Shown here: positions 36,580-46,039 of the stretch, in pieces
Layout: each line of letters opens with the position of its first letter
How positions within the stretch are numbered: the stretch's first letter is position 1
DNA from: Dyella halodurans
Lineage (GTDB): Bacteria > Pseudomonadota > Gammaproteobacteria > Xanthomonadales > Rhodanobacteraceae
Length of the DNA stretch: 64,000 bases
Assembly: GCF_026283925.1 (NCBI RefSeq)
Contig: NZ_JAPDPF010000001.1
Coordinates: forward strand, 186,001-250,000
Reading direction: 5' to 3'
The notes under the pieces: generated by a model
Databases searched by the model: none
Seen by the model: only the letters and a program-made list of their open reading frames with translations
Told to the model about the DNA's origin: nothing
Position numbers and translations under genes: made by a program

Positions 36580-37206
36580 ATGAACGATCCATCGAGCAGC
36601 GAAGTGCACACCGCCGAAGAACGCCATCGCGAGCGCATGCAACGCAAGAAGGAACTGGTGGACCGCAAGATCGCCCGCGCGACCATCGAGCGCGGCGTGT
36701 TGGTGGTGAACACCGGTAACGGCAAGGGCAAGAGTTCGTCCGGCTTCGGCATGCTGGCGCGCTCGCTCGGCCACGGCTTCCACTGCGGCGTCGTGCAATT
36801 CATCAAGGGCAGTTTTTCCACCGGCGAGGAAGCGTTTTTCCGTCGCTTTCCCGACGACGTCGACTACCACGTAATGGGCGAGGGCTATACCTGGGAGACC
36901 CAGGACAAGGCCCGCGATATCCAGGCTGCCCAGGCCGCCTGGCAGGTGGCGGCGACCATGCTGGCCGATGCCCGCTACGACTTCGTGCTGCTGGATGAGC
37001 TCAATATCGCCCTGGTGAAGGGATATCTCGAGGTGGCCGTGGTTGGCGCCGCACTCGCGGCGCGACCTCCGCAGCAACACGTGGTGATCACGGGACGCGG
37101 CGCACCGGAGGCCTTGCTCGAGCAGGCGGATACGGTCACCGAAATGCGCGTGGTGAAACATGCATTTCAGGCCGGTATCCGAGCGCAAAAAGGTATCGAG
37201 CTGTAG
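36580..37206 (+). CDS. cobO: Cob(I)yrinic acid a,c-diamide adenosyltransferase (CobA/CobO/BtuR family)
   Basis: A 208-residue cytoplasmic enzyme that attaches the 5'-deoxyadenosyl group to cob(I)alamin or its precursors. The Walker-A-like ATP site is VVNTGNGKGKSSSGFG (about residues 45-60), and family motifs VVQFIKGSFSTGE, FVLLDELNIALVKGYL and VVITGRGAPEALLE are present. It lies 58 bases after btuM and 3 bases before cobB. As a BtuR-type enzyme it can serve both salvage of imported corrinoid and de novo synthesis. Confidence 0.95.
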   Translation: MNDPSSSEVHTAEERHRERMQRKKELVDRKIARATIERGVLVVNTGNGKGKSSSGFGMLARSLGHGFHCGVVQFIKGSFSTGEEAFFRRFPDDVDYHVMGEGYTWETQDKARDIQAAQAAWQVAATMLADARYDFVLLDELNIALVKGYLEVAVVGAALAARPPQQHVVITGRGAPEALLEQADTVTEMRVVKHAFQAGIRAQKGIEL

Positions 37207-37209
37207 GAG

Positions 37210-38514
37210 ATGTCGATGCAAGCCAAGACCCATCATTGCCCGGCCGTGCTGGTTTCCGCACCCGCTTCAGGCCAGGGCAAGACCTCGGTGACCGCGGCGC
37301 TGGCGCGCTGGCATACGCGCGCCGGCAGGCGCGTCCGCGTACTCAAGACGGGCCCGGACTTTCTGGATCCGATGGTGCTCGAACGCGCCAGCGGGGCACC
37401 GGTGTATCAGCTCGATCTATGGATGGGTGGCGAGGACGATGTCCGCGCGCGCTTGCACGAAGCTGCCGGAGACGCCGATCTGATCCTGGTGGAAGGCGTG
37501 ATGGGTCTGTTCGACGGCGGCATGTCCAGCGCCGACCTCGCACAGAAGCTCGGCTTGCCGGTGCTGGCCGTGATCGATGGCTCGGCCATGGCGCAGACCT
37601 TCGGTGCCATCGCCACGGGCCTGGCGCGCTATCGCGAGGGGCTGCAGGTTCATGGCATCGCCGCCAACCGCGTCGGCAGTGCCTATCACGCGCAACTACT
37701 GGCCGAGAGTCTGCCGCGCGATCTGCCCTGGCTGGGTGCCCTGCCGCGTGATGCAGCGCTGGCCTTGCCCGAACGCCATCTCGGCTTGGTCTCGGCCGGG
37801 GAGTTGGCGGATATCGATGCCCGCCTCGATGCGCTGGCAGATGCCTGGGCTGCGCATGCCTCGTCCCTGCTGCCTGCACCCGTGGCATTTGCGCCGGTGG
37901 CGACGCCGCACATCGGTTCGCGTCTGCAAGGTTTGCGCATCGCGATCGCGCGCGATCAGGCGTTCTGTTTCATTTACCCCGCGAACCTGGACGTGCTCCA
38001 TGCAGCGGGCGCCGAGCTGCTGTTCTTCTCGCCCATCGCGGGCGAAGCCCTGCCTGATTGCGATGCAGTGTGGTTGCCCGGTGGCTATCCGGAGCTTCAT
38101 TTGCCGGCACTGTCACGCCATGACCGCTTGCGCCAGGCCTTGCATGCGCATGTCGATGCCGGCAAGGCGCTGCTCGCTGAATGCGGCGGCATGCTCTACG
38201 CGCTCGATGCGCTGACCAGTCGCGACGGCGAGACCTTCAGCATGGCCGGCCTGTTGCCAGGTCGCGCCACCATGCAGGCGCGGCTGGGCGGACTCGGCAT
38301 GCAATCGGTCACCTTGCCGGAAGGCACGCTGCGCGGACACACCTTCCACTACGCGCATGCCGGCATCGATGGGGAGCCCTTGGCCATCGCCGTCAACCCC
38401 GACAAGGGGCCGAGCAGCGAAGGCGTCTATCGCCGGAAGCGCCTGACGGCGAGCTTCATGCATGCGTACTTTCCCTCCAATCCGCAGGCTGCGACGGCAT
38501 TGTTCCTGCCATGA
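37210..38514 (+). CDS. cobB: Cobyrinic acid a,c-diamide synthase (CbiA/CobB)
   Basis: A 434-residue glutamine amidotransferase that amidates the a and c side chains of cobyrinate (CbiA) or hydrogenobyrinate (CobB). The N-terminal dethiobiotin-synthetase-like ATP domain starts [18 protein letters not shown]. The C-terminal class I glutaminase domain has the catalytic Cys in [14 protein letters not shown]. It is coupled to cbiB by ATGA. Its substrate is made only by the corrin-ring pathway, whose genes are absent from this cluster, so either those genes are elsewhere or the enzyme serves scavenged precursors. Confidence 0.93.
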   Translation: MSMQAKTHHCPAVLVSAPASGQGKTSVTAALARWHTRAGRRVRVLKTGPDFLDPMVLERASGAPVYQLDLWMGGEDDVRARLHEAAGDADLILVEGVMGLFDGGMSSADLAQKLGLPVLAVIDGSAMAQTFGAIATGLARYREGLQVHGIAANRVGSAYHAQLLAESLPRDLPWLGALPRDAALALPERHLGLVSAGELADIDARLDALADAWAAHASSLLPAPVAFAPVATPHIGSRLQGLRIAIARDQAFCFIYPANLDVLHAAGAELLFFSPIAGEALPDCDAVWLPGGYPELHLPALSRHDRLRQALHAHVDAGKALLAECGGMLYALDALTSRDGETFSMAGLLPGRATMQARLGGLGMQSVTLPEGTLRGHTFHYAHAGIDGEPLAIAVNPDKGPSSEGVYRRKRLTASFMHAYFPSNPQAATALFLP

Positions 38515-39440
38515 CCACGGCACTCGCCATGCTGGCCGCGATCCTGCTCGACGCCTGGCTGGGCGAGCCGAGGCGTGCGCATCCGTTGGTGGGATTTGGC
38601 CTGTTTGCGGGTCGGGTGGAAGCACGCCTGTATCGCGATCGGCGCATGGCCGGTCTGCTTGCCTGGAGCCTCGCGGTGTTGCCGCTGGTCATTCTCAGCT
38701 GGCTTGCGGCCAGGATGCTCGGCAGCGTGGCTGGGTGGCTCGCCTACGCGTTCGATGCGGTGGTGCTTTACTTCGCCGTCGGCTTGCGCAGCCTTGGCGA
38801 GCACGCCGTGCCCGTCGCGCGTGCACTGCATGACGGCGACCTGGTCCGGGCGCGTACGGCGGTCGGTCGCATGGTCAGTCGCGATACGCCGCTGCTCGAC
38901 GAAACGCAGGTCGCAGCGGCGGCCACCGAGTCCGTCCTGGAGAACGGCAACGATGCCGTGTTCGGCGCGTTGTTCTGGTTTGTCCTGTGCGGTGCGCCGG
39001 GCGCCGTGTTGTATCGGCTGGCCAATACGCTCGACGCCATGTGGGGATACCGCACGGCACGCTACGAGCGCTTTGGCTGGGCCGCGGCGCGCCTCGATGA
39101 TGCGCTCAACTATGTACCGGCGCGGCTTACCGCGACGACCTATGCGCTGCTCGGCAACGCGACACGGGCATGGCGTTGCTGGCAGACGCAGGCACCCGCA
39201 TGGGACAGCCCGAATGCCGGCCCCGTGATGGCGGCTGGCGCGGGTGCGATCGACGTGCAGCTGGGTGGCGCGGCGCCTTATGCCGGCGTGTGGGAATCCC
39301 GCCCGCTGCTGGGCGAAGGGCTGCCTGCAGATGCGGACTCTATCGCCCGCGCGCTTCGACTGGTGCGGCGTGGCGTGGCGCTGTGGCTGGTGCTGGCATG
39401 CTTGGTGGCGCTGTCATGGCAGGTGGCGAGCCATGCTTGA
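38511..39440 (+). CDS. cbiB: Adenosylcobinamide-phosphate synthase
   Basis: A 309-residue inner-membrane enzyme (CbiB; called CobD in Pseudomonas) that joins aminopropanol phosphate to adenosylcobyric acid. The N-terminus [20 protein letters not shown] is diagnostic, with later motifs [31 protein letters not shown] and [15 protein letters not shown]. About four to five hydrophobic helices are visible. Start and stop overlap both neighbours (ATGA with cobB, 8 bases with cobD). Confidence 0.94.
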   Translation: MTTALAMLAAILLDAWLGEPRRAHPLVGFGLFAGRVEARLYRDRRMAGLLAWSLAVLPLVILSWLAARMLGSVAGWLAYAFDAVVLYFAVGLRSLGEHAVPVARALHDGDLVRARTAVGRMVSRDTPLLDETQVAAAATESVLENGNDAVFGALFWFVLCGAPGAVLYRLANTLDAMWGYRTARYERFGWAAARLDDALNYVPARLTATTYALLGNATRAWRCWQTQAPAWDSPNAGPVMAAGAGAIDVQLGGAAPYAGVWESRPLLGEGLPADADSIARALRLVRRGVALWLVLACLVALSWQVASHA

Positions 39441-40431
39441 GCACGGCGGACGCCTGCACCAGGCAGTGATCACGTATGGCATCGCGCCCGCGGACTGGCT
39501 TGATCTTTCCACCGGCATCAGTCCGCACGCGTGGCCGGTGCCCGAGCTTCCCGCCGAGGCCTGGCAGCGGCTGCCCGAGGATGACGATGGCTTGGTGGAC
39601 GTGGCGCAGGCCTACTATGGCGCACCACAGCTGCTGCCGGTTGCCGGTTCGCAGGCCGCCATCCAGGCACTGCCAAGCTTGCGCGGGCCGTCCCGCGTAG
39701 GCGTCATCGCTCCCGGTTACAACGAGCACGCGCATGCCTGGCGCAGGGCGGGCCACGAGGTGAGCTGTCTATCGGCATCGTCGCTGTTGGAGCGTGTCGA
39801 CGGGCTCGACGTCATCGTGCTGATCCACCCGAATAACCCGGGTGGCGAGCGCTTCGAGCGCGAGGCCTTGCTGGCCTGCCACGCGCGCCTCAGCGCCCGT
39901 GGCGGTTGGCTGATCGTCGATGAGGCCTTTATGGATGTCACGCCGGAAGACAGCCTTAGTCCGTTTGCCACGCGTGACGACCTGGTCGTGTTGCGTTCGG
40001 TGGGGAAGTTCTTTGGGTTGGCCGGCATTCGCGCGGGCTTTGTATGTGCGTCCAGGCCGCTGTTGGATACGCTTCGAGACTATCTCGGTCCGTGGACCTT
40101 GAGCGGGCCGACTCGCCATGTGCTCAAGCTGGCGCTGGCCGATCGCGGCTGGCAAACGGAGGCACGCGGATGGCTGCGACATCGCAGCGCGCGGCTTGCC
40201 GAGGTGTTGCGCATGCACGCGATCACACCGACGGCCGGTTGCGCGCTCTTCCATTGGTGGCGTGATGAACAGGCGCCAATGTGGCATCACGCGCTGGCCG
40301 CGCGCGGCATCCTCACGCGGCTATTCGACGAGCCGCGTAGCCTGCGGTTTGGATTGCCTGCCGATGAGGCTGGCTTGCTTCGCCTGGGCGAAGCATTGGC
40401 AAGTATTCGTTCGATGGGGTTGGGCCGATGA
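39433..40431 (+). CDS. cobD: L-threonine-O-3-phosphate decarboxylase (CobD/CobC type)
   Basis: A 332-residue PLP-dependent enzyme of aminotransferase fold type I that makes (R)-1-amino-2-propanol phosphate, the substrate of CbiB. The N-terminal [20 protein letters not shown] is characteristic of this decarboxylase. IHPNNPGG and [14 protein letters not shown] precede the PLP lysine in [16 protein letters not shown]. The ATG lies inside the 3' end of cbiB. Naming conflict: this is CobD of Salmonella and CobC of Pseudomonas. Confidence 0.92.
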   Translation: MLEHGGRLHQAVITYGIAPADWLDLSTGISPHAWPVPELPAEAWQRLPEDDDGLVDVAQAYYGAPQLLPVAGSQAAIQALPSLRGPSRVGVIAPGYNEHAHAWRRAGHEVSCLSASSLLERVDGLDVIVLIHPNNPGGERFEREALLACHARLSARGGWLIVDEAFMDVTPEDSLSPFATRDDLVVLRSVGKFFGLAGIRAGFVCASRPLLDTLRDYLGPWTLSGPTRHVLKLALADRGWQTEARGWLRHRSARLAEVLRMHAITPTAGCALFHWWRDEQAPMWHHALAARGILTRLFDEPRSLRFGLPADEAGLLRLGEALASIRSMGLGR

Positions 40432-41912
40432 GCGCCAGCGTATTGATGGTGCAGGGTTGCACGTCCGATGCGGGGAAAAGCACCCTGGTGGCGGCGCTGT
40501 GTCGTTGGCTGCATCGGCGCGGCGTCGCCGTGGCGCCGTTCAAGCCGCAGAACATGGCGCTCAATTCGGCCGTTACCGTGGATGGTGGTGAAATCGGTCG
40601 CGCCCAGGCCGTGCAGGCGCAGGCGGCGGGTGTGGCGCCGCATACCGACTTCAATCCGGTCCTGCTGAAGCCGAACAGCGATGTGGGTGCCCAGGTCATC
40701 GTGCACGGTCATGCCATCGCCAACATGGATGCGCGTGTCTATCACGACTACAAGCGCATCGCGATGAAGGCGGTGCTGGCGTCTCACGCGCGACTGGTAT
40801 CGCAGTACGACGCGGTGATCGTGGAAGGTGCCGGCAGCCCCGCCGAGATCAACCTGCGCGAGCGGGACATCGCCAACATGGGTTACGCCGAAGCCGTCGA
40901 TTGTCCGGTGTTGCTGATCGCCGACATCGACCGCGGCGGTGTGTTTGCGCATCTGGTCGGCACGCTTGCGCTGCTGTCCGACAGTGAGCGCGCGCGCGTT
41001 GCCGGTTTCGTCATCAACCGTTTTCGCGGTGATCCCGCCTTGTTGCAATCGGGCCTGGACTGGCTGGAACGCGCAACCGGCAAGCCCGTACTGGGCGTGC
41101 TGCCCTATCTGCAAGGACTGCAGGTCGAAGCGGAAGACGCCTTGCCACGCGATCGGCCGCACAAGCCCGGCGCACGCCTGTACGTGGCCGTGCCGGCCTT
41201 GCCGCGCATCAGCAATCACACGGATCTCGATGCCTTGCGCGCGCATCCTGACGTCGACGTGCAGTTCGTTGGGCCCGGAGAATTCCCTCCCGCGTGCGAT
41301 CTCATCGTGCTGCCCGGGTCCAAGTCCACCCGGGCCGATCTCGCCTGGTTGCGCGCAAACGGCTGGACGGACGCGATCGAGCGGCATCTCCGTTATGGCG
41401 GCAAGTTGATCGGTATCTGTGGTGGCTTCCAGATGCTGGGCCGCTTCGTGCATGATCCCCACGGCATCGAGAGCACGCCGGGCTCCAGTGTTGGGCTCGA
41501 CTGGCTGGACATGGAAACCACGCTGGAGGGGCGCAAGAAATTGCGCCGCGTGGCTGGAGAACTGGTCCTGGGAGGGGCGCGGGTGAGCGGCTATGAGATC
41601 CATTGCGGCGTCAGCCGAGGCGCCGCGTTGGCAAGGCCTTCGAGCGTGCTGGACGGGGGTATGCCTGACGGTGCCGTGTCGTCTGACGGTCGGATCCTGG
41701 GCAGCTATCTGCACGGCTTGTTCGACCAGCCACAGGCACTGGGTGCGTTGCTGGCCTGGGCTGGCTTGCGCGATGCTACTCCCGTCGACATGCACGTCTT
41801 GCGTGAAGCCAGCATCGAGCGGCTCGCCGATGCCGTGGAAACCCATCTCGATACCTCGGCGCTGTTGCGCCTGCTGAAGATGCGTGCGACGGAGCCGGCA
41901 TGCGCACCCTGA
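40428..41912 (+). CDS. cobQ: Cobyric acid synthase
   Basis: A 494-residue amidotransferase (CbiP/CobQ) that adds four amides to adenosylcobyrinic acid a,c-diamide. The ATP domain begins [20 protein letters not shown] and continues with [20 protein letters not shown]. The glutaminase domain has [13 protein letters not shown] with the catalytic Cys. Overlaps: 4 bases with cobD and 13 bases with cobU. Confidence 0.96.
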   Translation: MSASVLMVQGCTSDAGKSTLVAALCRWLHRRGVAVAPFKPQNMALNSAVTVDGGEIGRAQAVQAQAAGVAPHTDFNPVLLKPNSDVGAQVIVHGHAIANMDARVYHDYKRIAMKAVLASHARLVSQYDAVIVEGAGSPAEINLRERDIANMGYAEAVDCPVLLIADIDRGGVFAHLVGTLALLSDSERARVAGFVINRFRGDPALLQSGLDWLERATGKPVLGVLPYLQGLQVEAEDALPRDRPHKPGARLYVAVPALPRISNHTDLDALRAHPDVDVQFVGPGEFPPACDLIVLPGSKSTRADLAWLRANGWTDAIERHLRYGGKLIGICGGFQMLGRFVHDPHGIESTPGSSVGLDWLDMETTLEGRKKLRRVAGELVLGGARVSGYEIHCGVSRGAALARPSSVLDGGMPDGAVSSDGRILGSYLHGLFDQPQALGALLAWAGLRDATPVDMHVLREASIERLADAVETHLDTSALLRLLKMRATEPACAP

Positions 41913-42421
41913 TACTCGGTGGTGCCCGCTCGGGCAAGAGCGCCATGGCGGAACGGCTCGCCGCCGCGTCCGGTCATGACGTGGTCTATATCGCTACCGC
42001 GCAGGCGCATGACGCCGAAATGGAGGCGCGTATCGCGCACCATCGGGCGCAGCGCCCGGCCCACTGGGCCAGCGTGGAAGAGCCGCTGGCACTGGCCGAT
42101 GTCTTGCGTGCACAGGCGCGGCCAGGGCGATGCGTGCTGGTCGATTGCCTCACGTTGTGGCTGAGCAATCTGCTCGGCGATGCCGATCCATCGCGTTTCG
42201 AACGTGAGCGCGCGGCCCTGCTAGAGGTTTTTCCCTCGTTGACCGGACAGGTCCTGCTGGTGAGCAACGAGGTGGGGCTCGGCGTGGTGCCGCTGGGTGA
42301 ACTTACACGCCGCTTCGTCGATGAAGCGGGTCGATTGCATCAGGCGCTCGCCAACCAGTGCGAGCGTGTGCTGTTCGTTGCGGCCGGCATGCCGCTGGCC
42401 CTCAAAGGAAGTCTTGCATGA
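41900..42421 (+). CDS. cobU: Adenosylcobinamide kinase / guanylyltransferase
   Basis: A 173-residue bifunctional enzyme (CobU/CobP) that phosphorylates adenosylcobinamide and transfers GMP from GTP. The P-loop is [12 protein letters not shown] at the very N-terminus. The guanylylated His lies in the [12 protein letters not shown] segment. [15 protein letters not shown] and [12 protein letters not shown] are family motifs. It overlaps cobQ and cobT. CobU is also the entry point for salvaged cobinamide. Confidence 0.95.
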   Translation: MRTLILGGARSGKSAMAERLAAASGHDVVYIATAQAHDAEMEARIAHHRAQRPAHWASVEEPLALADVLRAQARPGRCVLVDCLTLWLSNLLGDADPSRFERERAALLEVFPSLTGQVLLVSNEVGLGVVPLGELTRRFVDEAGRLHQALANQCERVLFVAAGMPLALKGSLA

Positions 42422-43464
42422 GCCTCGATTGGCTGTCCTTGCCATGTCAAAACGTTGATAAGAAAAGTGAGCAACTCGCGCGTGAACATCAGGCCCAGTT
42501 GACCAAGCCGCCAGGTTCGCTGGGTACGCTGGAGACCCTGGCCATTCGCCTGGCCGGGCTGCAACACACGGCGCGTCCGGCCGTCCAGCGCGTATGGATC
42601 AGCGTGTTTGCCGCTGATCATGGCGTGGCGGCGGAAGGCGTGTCGGCCTTCCCGCAGGTGGTGACCGGCGAGATGGTGCGGAATTTCGCCAACGGCGGTG
42701 CCGCCATCAGCGTGCTTGCGCGCTCGCTGGGCGCCATGCTCGAAGTGGTGAACCTCGGCACCGTGAACGATCCGGGTGACTTGCCCAATGTGCGTCGCGC
42801 GTTCATTGCGCCGCAGACGGAGAATTTCTGCGAGCGGCCGGCGATGACGGCGGCCCAGCTCGATCTGGCCTTGCGCGCCGGCGCCGAAAGCGTCGCAGCG
42901 GCGCGCGAGGCTGGCGCGCAACTGTTTATTGGCGGTGAGATGGGTATTGCCAATACCACCGCGGCGGCGGCGCTGGCTTGCGCCCTGCTGGGCGAACTGC
43001 CGAGCCGGCTGGCGGGAGCGGGCACGGGCTTGGATGCGGCAGGCATCGACCATAAGGCAGCGGTGATTGCACGGGGCCTGGCCCGCTATGCGGCCGATGA
43101 CGACGCGCTGACCTGGCTGGGACGGGTGGGTGGTTTCGAGATCGCTGCACTGACCGGTGCTTATATCGCCTCGGCCCAGCAGGGCCTGCCGGTCCTGGTC
43201 GATGGTTTCATCACCACGGTAGCGGCGCTAACGGCGACGCGCATTCATCCCGGCTGTCGTGAGTGGATGTTCTTTGGCCATCGGTCGCGGGAGCGCGGGC
43301 ACGCGCAGACGCTCGCCGCGCTGAACGCCGATCCGCTGATCGACCTCGGTCTGCGCCTGGGTGAGGCAAGCGGTGCGGCTACCGCCCTGCCGCTCATGCG
43401 CCTGGCCTGCGAACTGCATTCGCGCATGGCCACGTTCGCCCAGGCCGGGGTGAGTGGCGCATGA
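42418..43464 (+). CDS. cobT: Nicotinate-nucleotide:dimethylbenzimidazole phosphoribosyltransferase
   Basis: A 348-residue enzyme that activates the lower ligand, making alpha-ribazole phosphate. Diagnostic motifs are [15 protein letters not shown] near the N-terminus, [30 protein letters not shown] and the C-terminal [17 protein letters not shown], in which the Glu corresponds to the catalytic Glu317 of Salmonella CobT. It overlaps cobU and cobC by 4 bases each. The source of dimethylbenzimidazole (bluB or bza genes) is not in the window. Confidence 0.96.
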   Translation: MSLDWLSLPCQNVDKKSEQLAREHQAQLTKPPGSLGTLETLAIRLAGLQHTARPAVQRVWISVFAADHGVAAEGVSAFPQVVTGEMVRNFANGGAAISVLARSLGAMLEVVNLGTVNDPGDLPNVRRAFIAPQTENFCERPAMTAAQLDLALRAGAESVAAAREAGAQLFIGGEMGIANTTAAAALACALLGELPSRLAGAGTGLDAAGIDHKAAVIARGLARYAADDDALTWLGRVGGFEIAALTGAYIASAQQGLPVLVDGFITTVAALTATRIHPGCREWMFFGHRSRERGHAQTLAALNADPLIDLGLRLGEASGAATALPLMRLACELHSRMATFAQAGVSGA

Positions 43465-44039
43465 CGGGCAAGCACGTCGGCATCGATTTGCTGCGCCATG
43501 GCGACACCGGCCAACGAAGTTACCGGGGACAACTGGACGACGCGCTCAGTGCGCTGGGCTGGACCCAGATGCGTGCGGCGATCTTCGGGCGCAGCTGGGA
43601 CGCGGTGGTGACTTCGCCGCTGCGACGCTGCGCCGACTTTGCCCATGACCTGGCGGCGGCGCGACGCGTCCCGCTCAGGACGGACGAACGCTTGGCCGAG
43701 TATCACTTTGGCAAGTGGCAAGGCGTCCCCATCGACGTCCTTGCCAACGAACAAGGCGAGGCCCTGGCCCAGTTCTGGGCCGATCCGGTGAACTGTGCGC
43801 CACCGGGTGGTGAACCTTTCCCGCTGTTCCACCAGCGCGTGTGCGCAGCACTGAATGACGTCGCCGTGGAAGCAGAGACCCGCCGGGTACTGGTGGTGAC
43901 GCACGGCGGGGTGATCCGCCTGCTTCACTGCGAGGCGGACGGGCGTGACTTTGGCGAGATGGCGTCGATCGACGTGCCGCATGCCTCGGTGCATCCGTTG
44001 GCGTGGGCGGCACCGGCGGCCGGCCTGGTCAAGGCCTGA
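43461..44039 (+). CDS. cobC: Histidine phosphatase, probable alpha-ribazole phosphatase
   Basis: A 192-residue member of the phosphoglycerate-mutase-like histidine phosphatases. The RHG motif is DLLRHGDTG (catalytic His near residue 13), followed by [23 protein letters not shown] and the second His in [11 protein letters not shown]. Position between cobT and cobS, with 4-base and 1-base overlaps, points to dephosphorylation of alpha-ribazole 5'-phosphate or adenosylcobalamin phosphate. The family is broad, so the assignment rests on context. Confidence 0.85.
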   Translation: MTGKHVGIDLLRHGDTGQRSYRGQLDDALSALGWTQMRAAIFGRSWDAVVTSPLRRCADFAHDLAAARRVPLRTDERLAEYHFGKWQGVPIDVLANEQGEALAQFWADPVNCAPPGGEPFPLFHQRVCAALNDVAVEAETRRVLVVTHGGVIRLLHCEADGRDFGEMASIDVPHASVHPLAWAAPAAGLVKA

Positions 44040-44752
44040 TGCGCGGCCTGCTCATCGCCATCGGCTTTCTCACCCGCTTGCCGGTGCCGGCGCGGGCGTT
44101 CGATGGCGCTTCGTCGTCGTCCTCGCTGGCCTGGTATCCGGCGGTGGGCTTGCTGATCGGCGGCCTGCTGTGGGTGCTTGCCTGGGCCCTGGCCTCGGCA
44201 CCGCCGCTGCTGGTTGCGGCGGTGCTGCTGGCGGTCTGGGTCGGTTTGACGGGGGCCATGCACCTGGATGGCCTGGCAGACAGCGCCGACGCCTGGGTGG
44301 GCGGTCTTGGCGACCGCGAGCGCACCCTGGCGATCATGCAGGATCCCCGCTGCGGCCCGATGGGTGTGGTGGCACTGGTGCTGGTGCTGCTGCTGAAGTT
44401 TGCCGCCCTGGCCAGCCTGCCGCCGCACAGCGCGGCGCTATGGCTTGCGCCGCTGCTGGGGCGCGCGGTGCTGACCGCGGCCTTCACCAGCACGCCTTAC
44501 GTACGCAGCGGCGGACTGGGTAGTGGGCTACTCGGGGCCTCCCGCGGGGCCAGCGTGGCTGCATTGCTGGTGACCGGGTTGCTTTGTTTCTGCGCTGACT
44601 GGCATGGCTTGCGTGCGCTGGTTGTCGTGCTGGCGGTGTTCGCATGCTGGCGCCTGGCCTGCATGCGGCGGCTGGGCGGCATGACGGGCGATACCTGCGG
44701 TGCGCTGACCGAGCTGACGGAAGCTGCCGTGCTACTCGCGCTGGCGGCCTGA
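44039..44752 (+). CDS. cobS: Adenosylcobinamide-GDP ribazoletransferase (cobalamin synthase)
   Basis: A 237-residue polytopic inner-membrane enzyme that joins adenosylcobinamide-GDP and alpha-ribazole in the last assembly step. The N-terminus IAIGFLTRLPVPARAFDG and the acidic metal-binding segment GAMHLDGLADSADAWVGG, followed by IMQDPRCGPMGVVAL, are diagnostic. Its ATG overlaps the stop of cobC (TGATG). It is the last gene of the cobalamin cluster; the next gene starts 163 bases later. Confidence 0.95.
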   Translation: MRGLLIAIGFLTRLPVPARAFDGASSSSSLAWYPAVGLLIGGLLWVLAWALASAPPLLVAAVLLAVWVGLTGAMHLDGLADSADAWVGGLGDRERTLAIMQDPRCGPMGVVALVLVLLLKFAALASLPPHSAALWLAPLLGRAVLTAAFTSTPYVRSGGLGSGLLGASRGASVAALLVTGLLCFCADWHGLRALVVVLAVFACWRLACMRRLGGMTGDTCGALTELTEAAVLLALAA

Positions 44753-44915
44753 GCTCGCCTCGCTTCGGCGTTTGGACGTCCGGCCGGGGCATGGCTGGTC
44801 TGGCGGACCACGCCGGGACGTTGAATTTGCCCCGCACGCCTCGATAATGCATGGTTGCCAGCGTTCGCGACCGGAGGAAGTCCCCTGCGGGACGTTGGCC
44901 GATTCCGGAGTTTCC

Positions 44916-45191
44916 ATGCCTATCTATGAATTCGAATGCAGCGGCTGCGGCCATCGTTTCGACCGCCTGCAGAAGTTGTCCGATCCCGATCCCAGCGTTT
45001 GCCCTGCTTGCGACGTGGCCGAGGTGAAGCGCCGCGTGAGCGCGCCCAGCTTCCGCCTGGCCGGTGGCGGCTGGTACGAGACCGACTTCAAGAAGGACGG
45101 CGACAAAAAGCGCAACCTTGCCGGCGACAGTGAGGCTGCCAAGCCGTCAACACCCGCGCCGAGCACCACCAGCACCAGCAGCGACACCTGA
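44916..45191 (+). CDS. FmdB-family zinc-ribbon protein
   Basis: A 91-residue protein with an N-terminal zinc ribbon: CSGC (about residues 8-11) and CPAC (about 29-32) in the FmdB/CxxC-CxxC regulatory-protein pattern MPIYEFECSGCGHRFDRLQ. A low-complexity Ser/Thr/Pro tail follows. The start at 44916 has CCGGAG upstream. Proteins of this family are often encoded just before aspS; here one gene intervenes. The molecular role is not established. Confidence 0.88.
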   Translation: MPIYEFECSGCGHRFDRLQKLSDPDPSVCPACDVAEVKRRVSAPSFRLAGGGWYETDFKKDGDKKRNLAGDSEAAKPSTPAPSTTSTSSDT

Positions 45192-45316
45192 TCGAGGCTG
45201 GATCTGAACGCCGCATGGACGTGCGGTAAGTTTGTGCGGGTTCGTCGCAAGTTATTCAAATCCGGTTGAGCATGCGTCCGTTAGCGTGGCGCCCCATCAC
45301 AAGGGGAGCGTTGCCG

Positions 45317-45910
45317 ATGCCGCAAATTCGAACGGGTTGCATGGGGGTAGTGGTGGGCCTGCTGGCTGGTGCGTTGTTGAGCGCCATGCCTCAGGCGCAC
45401 GCACAGGGGCGCGAGGCGATCCGCTGTGGCAGCGAGGACGGCGGCTTCACCCGCTGCCAGATGCCATGGCGTGATGCCGAGCTGATTCGCCAGGAATCCA
45501 ATAGCCCCTGTGAGCACGGGCGGAGCTGGGGCGTGGATCGCGAAGGCCTGTGGGTCGATCGCGGCTGCCGTGGCCTGTTCGTGGAAGCGGGGCATGGTGG
45601 CGAGTGGCGCGACCGCGACCGGCGGGACGACGAGCGCCGCGATGACGACCGCCGCGACGACGATGATCGGGACCAGGGTGAGTGGCGCCCCGGTCCGGAT
45701 TGGGACCGCGAGATCCGTTTTCAGTGCGAAAGCAATGACAAGCAGCAGCAATTCTGCCAGGTCGACGTGGGCGCCCGCGGTGGCGTGCGCCTGCTGCAGC
45801 AGCTGTCCGGCAGCCCCTGCGAGGAGGGCTACAGCTGGGGCTGGAACCGTGCCGGCGTGTGGGTTACCCGGGGTTGCCGGGGCCTGTTTGCGGTAGACCG
45901 GCGCTGGTAA
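45317..45910 (+). CDS. Secreted protein with two DUF3011 domains
   Basis: A 197-residue predicted periplasmic protein. A signal peptide (about residues 1-29, ending MPQAHA) leads to two homologous cysteine-containing domains of the DUF3011 type: CGSEDGGFTRCQMP ... VDRGCRGLF (about 36-87) and CESNDKQQQFCQVD ... VTRGCRGLF (about 136-192). Each has three to four Cys, so disulphides are likely. They are joined by a highly charged Arg/Asp-rich linker (about 95-118). The start at 45317 follows AGGGGAG; an upstream ATG at 45266 would bury the signal peptide. Function unknown. Confidence 0.85.
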   Translation: MPQIRTGCMGVVVGLLAGALLSAMPQAHAQGREAIRCGSEDGGFTRCQMPWRDAELIRQESNSPCEHGRSWGVDREGLWVDRGCRGLFVEAGHGGEWRDRDRRDDERRDDDRRDDDDRDQGEWRPGPDWDREIRFQCESNDKQQQFCQVDVGARGGVRLLQQLSGSPCEEGYSWGWNRAGVWVTRGCRGLFAVDRRW

Positions 45911-45924
45911 ACCGCGGGTGGTCC

Positions 45925-45957
45925 AGTGCCGCGCGACGGTTGCCGCCGCGCGGCACT
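45925..45957. terminator. Hairpin after the DUF3011 gene
   Basis: An 11-base-pair perfect inverted repeat (AGTGCCGCGCG and CGCGCGGCACT) with an 11-base loop, beginning 15 bases after the stop codon. No T-run follows, so termination is likely but not assured. Confidence 0.5.
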
Positions 45958-46039
45958 GCCCGTCTCCGTGGCCGCCGGTGTTAACATTCCGGGTCTTTTC
46001 CACGCATTACGCCGCCCTGCGGCCCGGAGTTCCAAGCGC

